64,000 nt of DNA, taken from positions 186,001-250,000 of the forward strand of contig NZ_SOZD01000006.1 in NCBI RefSeq assembly GCF_004519335.1, in the 5' to 3' direction. Origin of the DNA: Jiella endophytica. Lineage in GTDB: Bacteria; Pseudomonadota; Alphaproteobacteria; Rhizobiales; Rhizobiaceae. The notes beneath the pieces were generated by a model that was not told where the DNA came from, searched no databases, and saw only the letters and a list, made by a program, of their open reading frames with translations. The position numbers and the translations under genes are program-made. Of the stretch, positions 28,945-36,922 are shown piece by piece; positions within the stretch are counted from its first letter, which is position 1, and every line of letters starts with the position of its first letter.

Positions 28945-29143
28945 GGCGTCATCCTAGGCCCATCAGGCCGCCATCCTCGGCCCTTGAGGCCGTCATCCCC
29001 GGCCCTTCAGGTCGTCATCCTCGGCCTTGTGCCGAGGATCTACTGCCATCGAAGCGACAGATCGGCGGAGGAGAGGTGCATCCCGAGACACGGTTCTGGA
29101 TCGGCACCCTCAGTAGATCCTCGGCACGGAGGCCGAGGATGAC
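28945..29143. repeat. Composite repeat, copy 1 (22-bp tandem units plus hairpin element)
   Basis: Four degenerate 22-bp units of the form GCCGTCATCCTCGGCCCTTG run from 28945 to about 29030. The last unit is also the left arm of a 130-bp element whose right arm (CAGTAGATCCTCGGCAC to GAGGATGAC) ends at 29143. Confidence 0.85.
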
Positions 29144-29238
29144 GACGCGTCTGCGTCGCCGACTACGTCCTTCATCGCGCCCATCGAAGGCGGATAGCAG
29201 ACCATGTGGCAGATGAGGGCGCCGCCCTCTTCCGCGTC

Positions 29239-29363
29239 GTCGTTCTCGGGCCCCGTCCCGAGAACCCAGGGGCGGCAACCACGGCCGTCGGATGACACGC
29301 ACCTCGTGACACCGGCGACGAGAAGCGCCCGACAATTCCTGGATTATGGGCATGGAGAATGAC
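29239..29363. repeat. Dispersed inverted-repeat element (GTCGTTCTCGGG family)
   Basis: The left end TCTCGGGCCCCGTCCCGAGA is palindromic and followed by ACCCAGG. The right end (CCTGGATT to GAGAATGAC) is an inverted, decayed partner. It lies between the two composite repeat copies. Confidence 0.6.
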
Positions 29364-29476
29364 GAAGCGTTGGTGGCGGCACCCGCCGCCTGCCAGCCCC
29401 CGATCGAGCGGAGACCGCATCGACGATCGACCGCCCACTGCCCGGCCTCGGGGCCAGCGCCATCAGCGCCCCCAAC

Positions 29477-29653
29477 GCCGTCATCCTTGGCCCTTCAAGC
29501 CGCCATCCTCGGCCCTTGAGGCCGTCATCCTCGGCCTTGTGCCGGGGATCTGCTGCCATCGAAGCGACAGATCGGTGGAGGAAGGGTGCATCCCGAGACA
29601 CAGTTCTGGACCGGGACCCTCAGTGGATCCTCGGCACGGAGGCCGAGGATGAC
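29477..29653. repeat. Composite repeat, copy 2
   Basis: Three 22-bp units (the middle one, GCCGCCATCCTCGGCCCTTG, identical to one in copy 1) lead into a 130-bp element nearly identical to that of copy 1, including the core CCATCGAAGCGACAGATCGG. Direct orientation relative to copy 1. Confidence 0.85.
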
Positions 29654-29668
29654 GTGGCGGCGGCACCC

Positions 29669-30961
29669 TCACCGCTCGTGCGGCTGAGGATCCACCCGGT
29701 CGATGCCGCGCTCGGCAAGGGCGCCGGCCACTGACGCGCTGGCGGCATGCGCGCTCTCGACTTTGCGTTGGCGCATCGCCACGACCGCCATCACCAGCGA
29801 GATCGCCACGCAATAGAGCCCCATCACGCCGATCTGCAGCGGATAGTCCACCTGCCGGTCGATCAGGACGCCGGTCACCCCCGGCCCGAGCGCCGAGGCG
29901 AGCACCATCAGCGCCACCGTCACCGAGCGCACAGACCCCAGATGCTTGGTCCCGTAGAGCTCCGGCCAGAGCGCGCCCAGAAGCGTCGAGGAAAAACCGT
30001 TGGAGATGCCGAGGAAGACCATGAAGACGAAGATCGTCACTTCTGCCGAGAACAGCCAGACGACGAAGCAGGCGAGGGACATCGGGATCAGGAAGAACGG
30101 CAACAGCCGCACTGCCGAGAACCGGTCGACCAGCGAGCCGCAGAGGAGCGCGAAGACCACCGTCGTCGCAGACATCACCGCGAAGCCCGAGGCGAAGACC
30201 TCGATCGGCCAGCCGCGCAACTCGGTGAGATAGACCTGGTGGAAGAACAGCGTCGTGCCGATGAAGGGCGGCGCCAGAACCGCCGAGGCGACCAGCCAGA
30301 AGGTCGGCGAGGCGACCACCTCGCGCATCGTCCAGTCGCGCACCGCCGGCCGCTCGCGCATCTTCGGTTCCGACTGCGGGTCGCGATCCTTCGCCGTCGT
30401 CCAGGCGAGGGTCGGCAGCGCGATCACGACGAGAACCGCGCCGCAGGCGAGCCAGGTGCCGCGCCAGCCCAGACTCGCCGCCACCGCCACGAAGATCAGC
30501 GGAAACAGCCCGGTGCCGACATGAAAGCCGAGGGAGATCAGCGCCATCGCCCTGCCCCGGTTGGCGGCGAACCAGCGGCCGGTCGCCGTCATCGCCGTCT
30601 CGGTCATCATCCCCTGGCCGAACAGCCGCAGCATGTAGAGCGAAAGGACGAGCAGCGGCAGGCTGGCGGCGAGCGACATCACTGCTGTCGCCAGCGCCAG
30701 GCAGAGGACGGTGACGGCCGCCACCTGCCAGGCCTTGAAGCGATCGAGCGTCCATCCAAGCGTCGGCAAGGTCGCCGCGCTCGCCAGCGTCGCCGCCATG
30801 TAGAGCAACCCGAAATCGCCGTTCGACAGGTCGAATTCCCGGCGGATGTCGCCGTTGGAGAGCGAGATGTAGAAGGTCTGCCCGAAGGACGAGAAGAAGC
30901 AGAGCAGGAACCCGCCGGAAAGCCAGCGGGCGTTCCGGCCCATGAAGGTGAGGAATTCCAT
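29669..30961 (-). CDS. MFS transporter, 12 TM
   Basis: 430 residues with about 12 hydrophobic helices. LGWTLDRFKAWQ between helices 2 and 3 is the MFS A-motif position, and LCGSLVDRFSAVRLLP is its repeat in the second half. RWFAANRGRAMALISLG is typical of the monocarboxylate/oxalate-formate-like branch, so a small organic anion is a reasonable guess only. The start ends at 30961. A 14-bp palindrome at 30995 lies just upstream. The gene closes the high-GC block; the next gene is in AT-richer DNA. Confidence 0.85.
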   Translation of the reverse strand: MEFLTFMGRNARWLSGGFLLCFFSSFGQTFYISLSNGDIRREFDLSNGDFGLLYMAATLASAATLPTLGWTLDRFKAWQVAAVTVLCLALATAVMSLAASLPLLVLSLYMLRLFGQGMMTETAMTATGRWFAANRGRAMALISLGFHVGTGLFPLIFVAVAASLGWRGTWLACGAVLVVIALPTLAWTTAKDRDPQSEPKMRERPAVRDWTMREVVASPTFWLVASAVLAPPFIGTTLFFHQVYLTELRGWPIEVFASGFAVMSATTVVFALLCGSLVDRFSAVRLLPFFLIPMSLACFVVWLFSAEVTIFVFMVFLGISNGFSSTLLGALWPELYGTKHLGSVRSVTVALMVLASALGPGVTGVLIDRQVDYPLQIGVMGLYCVAISLVMAVVAMRQRKVESAHAASASVAGALAERGIDRVDPQPHER

Positions 30962-30994
30962 AATACGTCCGGCAGAGCAAGTAGCTCCACTTCA

Positions 30995-31008
30995 AGTATT
31001 TAAATACT
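30995..31008. promoter_or_regulatory. 14-bp perfect palindrome upstream of the MFS gene
   Basis: AGTATTTAAATACT, an AT-rich perfect dyad 34 bases before the MFS start codon, is the size and type of operator used by MarR/PadR-like repressors. No such regulator is adjacent. Confidence 0.4.
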
Positions 31009-31095
31009 ACCTTGGATTCTGCAGCGGCTTCCGCATTTTCAGGATCGTCGACGTTGCGGCGACGAGAAGCACCGACGCTAGAGAACCCTTCTTCG

Positions 31096-32577
31096 TCAGT
31101 CAGGTAGAGAGCTGCTAGCGTCCTCTAACGCCTCCAGTTCGAAGTATCGCCTCCAGCCCAACCTCAGGTTAAGGTCCGAGTAGGCTTCGGTAATCGACTT
31201 CTCCGAACCAGTAGCAAATTGCGTCGCCTCCATACAATATCGAATTCCCTCTCGGACCTCACGTTGAGTTTCACCAAAAGCGATTCTCATCAGCCCCCGC
31301 GTATCAACAACCGCCGCTTTCACTTCATCGAACTCATCGTCGTCGAACTCGGACAACACACATTCGACCTCGGCTCGTATCGCGCGCCGCGCTTCAGGAT
31401 GTTGCGTTGGCACATGATACTCCTTCTCCACCAGAAACGACATCCGATTGAACTTGATCTTTTTTCTAGTTTTGTCCGATATGCTCGCAAATTCGCGATC
31501 GTCGAGTAGTCGCTCCGAGATGTCTACTGCCCTGTCGATGTCGCCAAGAACGTAGAACATCAGCGGTACCGCGATTATCTCGCCTTCGTCCTCCAAACGA
31601 TTTCCAGAACGCAAGACTTCAGAGGAAGCGGTTAGCCATGCTTCCGCCTGAACATAGAACCACATTCCGAGATCGTTGCCCCATTTTCTCGTTCGCATCG
31701 TTGCGATCTTACCGGCAAGGATCCATGAGTACCTAACTAGTGAAGAGTCTCTACAGCATTGTGCTATTTCGGTTATTGCTTCTTGCAAGCTGACACTGTT
31801 AGCGTCTTCATTTTCAAGCGCTATCCGCAACTCCTCGATCCTGGAGTCAATAGCCTGAATGCGTTCAGGTACGATATCGCCCCTAAATTGCGGCCCGTAG
31901 CTGAGCATTCTGGTAAAAATTTCATCCCTAGCGGCCTGGCGTGTCGCTTCTTCAACATTCCAGCTCGCTTGGATCATGTTGCGGATGATACGGCTCTGCT
32001 CTTCAAGACTTTGTATCGACTGAGCAATATTTTCCATCATTGAAGAAAGACGAGGATCAAGCAAGCCAAGGGGCTTATAGGTGAGATCATGCATCTTCGC
32101 AGACCAAGCGTCATGCAGCATGGTCTTAAACTGGATTTCACATTGTATCGGATTGCCGGCAATTAGCTTTGTAGACACGACGTGCGTTGCGTAGTAACCT
32201 CGCTTATTGAAGTGCTCTTCCGGCTTTGTAGTACTGACCCCTATTGAGTTAAGGGCGGCTGATATGGATTGCACACCTTTGCGCATGTGATCGGAATAAT
32301 AGAATACGACGGTGAGTCCAACAATATCTGTGAGTTCGAATATATGGTTAGGGGTAACATTCTTCCCGGCGCGGCGCACCTTTTCGACAATCTTATGCGT
32401 TTCTTTAAAGAAAAACTTACCCGACGTTGAATCAGATCGAGTATATATATCACTTATGCGTCCAGAACCACCACCATTGCGGTAGCGGTCACACTCACGT
32501 CTCACTAAATCAACTAGCTCTCGATAACTTTCGCCAAAATTGGAGATGAATTTGTCCGCTACATTAAGATCGGCCAT
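31096..32577 (-). CDS. RelA/SpoT nucleotidyltransferase-domain protein with long helical C-terminus
   Basis: 493 residues in DNA clearly poorer in GC than its neighbours. The RelA_SpoT domain covers about residues 40-170: ELTDIVGLTVVF (D84, the Mg-binding Asp of DIxGxR, with Thr in place of Arg), RGYYATHVVSTKL, and CEIQFKTMLHDAWSAKMHDLTYK-type motif (E147 catalytic, W158, H163). D84 and E147 are kept, so it may be active. There is no HD hydrolase, TGS or ACT domain, so it is not a housekeeping Rel. The remaining about 300 residues are mostly helical, perhaps TPR-like, and could be a sensor. Such stand-alone enzymes make alarmones or act as toxSAS toxins/anti-phage effectors; which applies here is unknown. 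Confidence 0.8.
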   Translation of the reverse strand: MADLNVADKFISNFGESYRELVDLVRRECDRYRNGGGSGRISDIYTRSDSTSGKFFFKETHKIVEKVRRAGKNVTPNHIFELTDIVGLTVVFYYSDHMRKGVQSISAALNSIGVSTTKPEEHFNKRGYYATHVVSTKLIAGNPIQCEIQFKTMLHDAWSAKMHDLTYKPLGLLDPRLSSMMENIAQSIQSLEEQSRIIRNMIQASWNVEEATRQAARDEIFTRMLSYGPQFRGDIVPERIQAIDSRIEELRIALENEDANSVSLQEAITEIAQCCRDSSLVRYSWILAGKIATMRTRKWGNDLGMWFYVQAEAWLTASSEVLRSGNRLEDEGEIIAVPLMFYVLGDIDRAVDISERLLDDREFASISDKTRKKIKFNRMSFLVEKEYHVPTQHPEARRAIRAEVECVLSEFDDDEFDEVKAAVVDTRGLMRIAFGETQREVREGIRYCMEATQFATGSEKSITEAYSDLNLRLGWRRYFELEALEDASSSLPD

Positions 32578-32644
32578 TCATTAATCCTGCGCGCTTCAGG
32601 AATTTTTGGGCTCAGTGAGCTGATTTCACGCATTAACTAATAAC

Positions 32645-32676
32645 GCAAAAGGCGCTTATACGGAAGCGCCTTTTGC
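32645..32676. terminator. Perfect 13-bp-stem hairpin, terminator or attenuator
   Basis: GCAAAAGGCGCTT, a six-base loop, then AAGCGCCTTTTGC. The A/T blocks in the stem make it usable on either strand. It sits 68 bases ahead of the RelA/SpoT-domain start and downstream of a possible leader ORF on the same strand. Confidence 0.65.
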
Positions 32677-32736
32677 AACTTAATCGCGATGAAACGCCAA
32701 TCTAAGAAGCGTCCGGAGAGGGCCCTTGCTCCAGAG

Positions 32737-32802
32737 CTATGTCTTAAAAATCGGGCGCTTAAAAATCGGGCGAGACATAACCAAGATTTGATCGATCATC
32801 AT
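32737..32802 (-). CDS. Possible 21-residue leader or micro-peptide
   Basis: Starts ATG-ATG at 32802 with AGGA five bases upstream, reads MMIDQILVMSRPIFKRPIFKT and stops with TAG. The pentapeptide RPIFK is repeated in frame by a 15-bp tandem duplication. A hairpin follows about 60 bases later and then the RelA/SpoT-domain gene on the same strand. It may be a leader peptide, a tiny toxin/antitoxin, or chance. No homology can be claimed. Confidence 0.25.
   Translation of the reverse strand: MMIDQILVMSRPIFKRPIFKT
32743..32772. repeat. 15-bp tandem duplication
   Basis: CTTAAAAATCGGGCG occurs twice back to back with no mismatch. Confidence 0.95.
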
Positions 32803-32928
32803 ATTTTTCCTAATTGACGCTTCAACAATGAAGCAGCCCCCCTAAGGTTCCCCTGAACCTCGCCGACTCATAGCCGGGTCAACGATGGCACGCAATCGTT
32901 AACGAGCGCTTAGCCCGCCAACTCTCCC

Positions 32929-33342
32929 ATGTTAGAATGGAAAGATGAGATGGAAAATGCAAGTCACGAAGATTCTTTCGCACAGCTTCAGGTTAGCGTT
33001 CATAACGAGAATGGGTATGTTGTATCGATTCCCATCCCCCAACACATCGTCCACGCCGCACGAGCGCTGCGTTACGACCCACACCGCTATTTCTCTGAAA
33101 TTCCGAGTTGCCAACACGTACAGCTTGCCTTGCTGATCCAAAGCAGGGCTCGATCGCAGGGCATAGAGAATGCGCTCAAACTGATGGCTGCCTCCTACCT
33201 TGGTGAAAAACCGAAGCGGAGCCCTATCCGGGTCCGCGAGTTTGAGAATGGAAAGTTCCTTATCCTCGACGGTAACTCGACGGCTACCGTAGCTAAAGCG
33301 GCCTTGTGGCCCGATATTCCATGTATCATCATAAGCCACTAA
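32929..33342 (+). CDS. Small ParB/sulfiredoxin-like fold protein with DGN motif
   Basis: 137 residues from the ATG at 32929, or 130 from the ATG at 32950, which has a better purine-rich leader. The C-terminal third (IRVREFENGKFLILDGNST, then WPDIPCIII) follows the pattern of ParB/Srx-fold proteins, in which a beta-hairpin leads to a DGN(H/R) loop, a helix with A-x-x-A-G-like spacing, and IP-V-I. Here the loop is DGNST. The N-terminal half has no match I recognise. An overlapping frame on the other strand of similar length is the weaker reading. Divergent from the RelA/SpoT-domain gene and in the same AT-richer DNA; a functional link is inference. Confidence 0.6.
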   Translation: MLEWKDEMENASHEDSFAQLQVSVHNENGYVVSIPIPQHIVHAARALRYDPHRYFSEIPSCQHVQLALLIQSRARSQGIENALKLMAASYLGEKPKRSPIRVREFENGKFLILDGNSTATVAKAALWPDIPCIIISH

Positions 33343-33592
33343 CCCGGCCACAGCGGGACAGGTGGCGATGACTGAAAGAAAGGCTCAGCTCGTAATTACG
33401 GTGATTGAAATGCAGAGAATGAACAACGAAGCGGACAGCTTGACCGTAGATTTTGTTACCGTAACTTAAATTTTCTTGTACACAATAATCAACAGAAAAA
33501 CGCAATTTCAAAGCGACTTTTCAGTGCGTCAATCCGAACGCTGCCGGTCTTTTATCTCTCCCAGGCGGAAGTGTTGGAACACGCCGTGCCCC
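33343..33592. other. AT-rich right flank of the island
   Basis: About 250 bases with no gene. AT-rich up to about 33540, then base composition returns to the surrounding level near the nadE stop, marking the likely island edge. No tRNA or clear direct repeat was found here. Confidence 0.45.
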
Positions 33593-35266
33593 TCACACCC
33601 CATCCCGAAATCGGTTGGTGATCGGATACCGCCGGTCCCGCCCGAAATTCTTCCGCGTCACCTTGGTCCCCGGCGCCGACTGCCGGCGCTTGTATTCGGC
33701 GATGTAGAGAAGCTTTTCGATGTGGGCGACCGTCTCGCGATCGAAGCCTCTCTCCACCAGTTCGTCGACGCCGCCGTCATGTTCCACCAGGTGTTCGAGG
33801 ATGGCGTCCAACACGTCGTAGGGCGGCAGCGAATCCTCGTCCTTCTGGTCCTCGCGCAGCTCCGCCGAGGGCGGCTTCACGATGATCCGCTCGGGGACGA
33901 CCTTGCCTGACGGGCCTAGCAGACCCTCCGGATGGTGTTCGTTGCGCCAGCGGGCGAGGCGGAAGACTTGCGTTTTGTAGAGGTCCTTGATCGGGTTGAA
34001 GCCGCCGTTCATGTCGCCGTAGAGCGTCGCGTAGCCGACGCTCATCTCGCTCTTGTTGCCGGTGGTCACCACCATGGCGCCGAACTTGTTGGAGATCGCC
34101 ATCAGGATGACGCCCCGCGTGCGGCTCTGGACGTTCTCTTCGGTGATGCCCGAGGGCGTTCCCTCGAACATCGGTCCGAGCGCGGCGAGGAAGCCTTCGA
34201 CCGGCTGTTTGATCGGCACGGTGTCGTAGCGGATGCCGAGCGCCTTCGCGCAGGCAGCTGCGTCTTCGAGGCTCGTCTCGGCGGTGTAGCGATAGGGCAG
34301 CATGACCGCGTGGACGCGGTCCGCCCCGAGTGCGTCGACCGCCATCGCCGCGCAGACGGCGGAATCGATGCCGCCGGAAAGTCCCAGCACCACCGACTTG
34401 AAGCCGTTCTTGTTGACGTAGTCGGCAAGGCCGAGGACGCAGGCGCTCCACACCGCCGCGTCGTCGCCGGGGATCTCGGCGACTTCGCCGCCCTCGCAGC
34501 GCCAGCCGTCACCGTCCCGCACCCAATCGGTGACGAACACGCCGGTCCGAAACTGCGGCAGCTGGAAGGCCAGCGAGCGGTCGGCGTTGAAGGCGAAGGA
34601 GGCGCCGTCGAAGAGCAGTTCGTCCTGGCCGCCGATCTGGTTGGCATAAACCACCGGCAGCTCGGCCTCGATCACCTGGCGAAGCACCACCTGATGCCGG
34701 ATGTCGAGCTTGCCGCGATAGAACGGCGATCCGTTCGGCACGAGCAGGATCTCGGCGCCGGATTCGGCGAGGGTCTCGCAGACGCCGAGATCGCCCCAGA
34801 TGTCCTCGCAGACCGGGATGCCGAGCCTGAGGCCGCGATAGTTCACCGGACCGGGCATGGGGCCCGGCTGGAACACCCGCTTTTCGTCGAACTCGCCATA
34901 GTTCGGCAGGTCGACCTTGGAGCGCCAGTTGACGATGCGGCCCTCGTCGAGGACGGCGACGGCGTTGTAGAGCCCCTCGCCCGTCCGCAGCGGGCAGCCG
35001 ACGACGACGCCGGGCCCGCCATCGGCGGTGTCGGCGGCGAGATCTTCCACCGCCGCCATGCAGGCGGCGACGAAGGCCGGCTTCAGGACGAGGTCTTCCG
35101 GCGGATAGCCTGAGATGAAAAGCTCGGTGAAGAGCACGAGGTCGGCTCCGGCCGCGGCGGCTTCCGCCCGCGCCCTGCGGGCGAGCGCCAGATTCCCGGA
35201 GACGTCGCCCATCACCGGGTCGAGCTGCGCGACGGCAAGTTTCAGGCGGTTCGTCACATCGGCCAT
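33593..35266 (-). CDS. nadE: Glutamine-dependent NAD+ synthetase
   Basis: 557 residues, two domains. The N-terminal nitrilase-type glutaminase has Glu in LVLFTELFISGYPPEDL (near residue 46), Lys in WRSKVDLPNYGEFDE (near 113) and Cys in GIPVCEDIWG (near 150). The C-terminal NAD synthetase has the ATP loop VVLGLSGGIDSAV near 295 and GNKSEMSVGYATLYGD. It converts deamido-NAD to NAD using glutamine. I chose the ATG at 35266 (GGGGAG nine bases ahead); an in-frame ATG three codons upstream lacks spacing. Confidence 0.96.
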   Translation of the reverse strand: MADVTNRLKLAVAQLDPVMGDVSGNLALARRARAEAAAAGADLVLFTELFISGYPPEDLVLKPAFVAACMAAVEDLAADTADGGPGVVVGCPLRTGEGLYNAVAVLDEGRIVNWRSKVDLPNYGEFDEKRVFQPGPMPGPVNYRGLRLGIPVCEDIWGDLGVCETLAESGAEILLVPNGSPFYRGKLDIRHQVVLRQVIEAELPVVYANQIGGQDELLFDGASFAFNADRSLAFQLPQFRTGVFVTDWVRDGDGWRCEGGEVAEIPGDDAAVWSACVLGLADYVNKNGFKSVVLGLSGGIDSAVCAAMAVDALGADRVHAVMLPYRYTAETSLEDAAACAKALGIRYDTVPIKQPVEGFLAALGPMFEGTPSGITEENVQSRTRGVILMAISNKFGAMVVTTGNKSEMSVGYATLYGDMNGGFNPIKDLYKTQVFRLARWRNEHHPEGLLGPSGKVVPERIIVKPPSAELREDQKDEDSLPPYDVLDAILEHLVEHDGGVDELVERGFDRETVAHIEKLLYIAEYKRRQSAPGTKVTRKNFGRDRRYPITNRFRDGV

Positions 35267-35482
35267 CGTCGGCATCTCCCCGGCTTGTCGCCGATCGTTT
35301 CGCGTGTCGTGGGCAAGGCCGCGGCCCGGGCGGCGCGACGCGCGGATTTCAGTCAGTGTCGGGCGCGCATCCCCGCGGCAGGCAGAGTGCGCTATCTGTT
35401 GCAACGGTTCCAGGACCGATGCGCTGCATCAGATAGCAAGGCCGGCCGCGGCAATCGAGATCCCATCCCCCTGACGACGGAC

Positions 35483-36052
35483 ATGACGACGGTGACACAT
35501 TCTCTGAAGGACGGCGCCGAGCGCTGGTTCGGCCGCCCCGCGGAAAGCCTGCTTCCCCGCGAGCGCCGCATTCTCGAGCTGATCGGGCTGCGCCGACCGA
35601 TCTCCTCGGAGCTGAAGCCGCACGGGCCGGAGGCGCTCGGCCTCGGCGACCGGCTGGCCGACAGGATCGCCGAGATCGGCGGCTCCTGGGCCTTCATCGT
35701 CTCCTTCCTGGTGTTCCTCTTCGCCTGGTCGCTCGTCAACACCGTCATCCTTCGAAGCGACGCCTTCGATCCCTACCCCTACATCTTTCTCAATCTCGTC
35801 CTGTCGATGCTGGCGGCGATCCAGGCGCCGATCATCATGATGTCGCAGAACCGCGCCGCCGCCAGGGACCGGCGCGAGGCGAGCCGCGACTACGAGGTCA
35901 ATCTTAAGGCCGAGATCGAGATCATGGCGCTGCACGACAAGCTCGATCACCTGAAGGACCTTGAAATCTCCGATACGAAGCGCCTTCTAGCGGAGATCAT
36001 CGACCGGCTGGAGAGGATCGAAGGGCGGGGCGCGGAGGACGCCATGCGGTGA
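35483..36052 (+). CDS. DUF1003 membrane protein
   Basis: 189 residues. Two membrane helices (about 70-90 and 103-122) in the DUF1003 pattern: DRLADRIAEIGGSWAFI, FDPYPYIFLNLVLSMLAAIQAPIIMMSQNR. The C-terminus is charged and helical (NLKAEIEIMALHDKLDHL), likely coiled coil. Function unknown; the family is often described as cyclic-nucleotide-binding-like but nothing here supports that. Divergent from nadE. Confidence 0.85.
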   Translation: MTTVTHSLKDGAERWFGRPAESLLPRERRILELIGLRRPISSELKPHGPEALGLGDRLADRIAEIGGSWAFIVSFLVFLFAWSLVNTVILRSDAFDPYPYIFLNLVLSMLAAIQAPIIMMSQNRAAARDRREASRDYEVNLKAEIEIMALHDKLDHLKDLEISDTKRLLAEIIDRLERIEGRGAEDAMR

Positions 36053-36201
36053 GGCAACGGCCGGTGCCGGCCGCGTCATGCCCCCGCGACGGCGGGCGGC
36101 CACTTTCTTGTGCCGCAAAGTTCTGAAACAAGGCACGTTCGAAGCGCCGGGCCGCCCCCGCCAGGACGGCGCCCGCGAATGCAAGCCGATATGGAGTAAC
36201 C

Positions 36202-36888
36202 GTGTACGAGATCCTGTCCCTGATCGCGCAGTTCGGCCCGGTCATCGTTCTGGCAGGCACCTTCTTCGAGGGCGAGGTCTTCGCGATCATCGGCGGTTTC
36301 CTGGCCTATCGCGGCTCTTATCCGTTCGAGATGATGATCGGCCTTGCCTTTGCCGGCTCGTTCTGCGGCGATCTCGCGGTGTTCCTGTTCGCGCGCTTTT
36401 CCTCGAACCACCGCTGGGTGCGGGCCTGGCGGGAGAAGCCGCGATTCGCCAAGGCGCTGTCGCTGGTCGAGCGCTACCAGGCCTATTTCGTCATCGTGAA
36501 CCGCTATGTCTACGGGCTGCGCATGCCCGGGCTGGTGGCGCTCGGCATGTCGCGCATCTCGGTTCTGCGCTTCACCGTGCTCAATCTCCTCGGGGCCGGG
36601 CTCTGGGCCGGCATCTTCACCACCGTCGGCTATGTCTTCGGCTATTCGATCTGGTCGGTCTTCGCCAATCTCCAGGTGTTCGAACAGGGCGCGCTCTACG
36701 TCCTCTGCGGCGCCGCCGTGCTTCTGGCGGCCTATTTCGGCTGGAAGCAATGGGGACCGGTCATCCTCGACTGGTGGCGCCGGCCGGCGCGGCCGGAGCG
36801 CGAGGCTCGGGAACGGCGCGGCCTTGCCGCCCGCCTGCGGATGATGCTGCGCGGTCCGCGGCTGCGCGACCAGGGCTCCGAGGAGTAG
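36202..36888 (+). CDS. DedA/SNARE-associated family membrane protein
   Basis: 228 residues from a GTG with GGAG six bases ahead. Landmarks of the DedA family: FFEGEVFAIIGGFLAYRG, a re-entrant region, and NRYVYGLRMPGLVALGMSRI (the F/Y-x-R-x-x-P motif near residue 105). DedA proteins are inner-membrane lipid scramblase/undecaprenyl-phosphate carriers. The C-terminal 30 residues are rich in Arg and Glu. It follows DUF1003 by 149 bases on the same strand. Confidence 0.88.
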   Translation: MYEILSLIAQFGPVIVLAGTFFEGEVFAIIGGFLAYRGSYPFEMMIGLAFAGSFCGDLAVFLFARFSSNHRWVRAWREKPRFAKALSLVERYQAYFVIVNRYVYGLRMPGLVALGMSRISVLRFTVLNLLGAGLWAGIFTTVGYVFGYSIWSVFANLQVFEQGALYVLCGAAVLLAAYFGWKQWGPVILDWWRRPARPEREARERRGLAARLRMMLRGPRLRDQGSEE

Positions 36889-36922
36889 TTCGAGCCACGG
36901 TGTTGCAGACGCTACATGAAGG

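Larger units (their letters stand above)
28885..29668. other. Repeat-rich gap between gltX and the MFS gene
   Basis: About 784 bases with no supported gene. It holds two near-identical composite repeats and a third palindromic element between them (separate entries). Confidence 0.7.
32578..32928. other. Divergent intergenic region of the AT-rich island
   Basis: About 351 bases between the RelA/SpoT-domain gene and the DGN-motif gene. It contains a perfect hairpin (32645-32676), a 15-bp tandem duplication (32743-32772) inside a possible tiny ORF (32737-32802, minus strand), and a small dyad AGGTTC-CCCT-GAACCT at 32845-32860. Confidence 0.6.

Noticed and set aside
28945-29653. CRISPR-like array
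   Set aside because: The 22-bp units are contiguous, without spacers, and no cas gene is present; these are tandem and palindromic intergenic repeats.
30962-31095. tRNA or attachment site at the island's left edge
   Set aside because: No cloverleaf or tRNA 3' end, and no direct repeat matching the right edge near 33540 could be seen.
32932-33351. 139-codon frame on the minus strand opposite the DGN-motif gene
   Set aside because: Same length range, but the plus-strand reading has the recognisable DGN/IP pattern; the minus reading has none.
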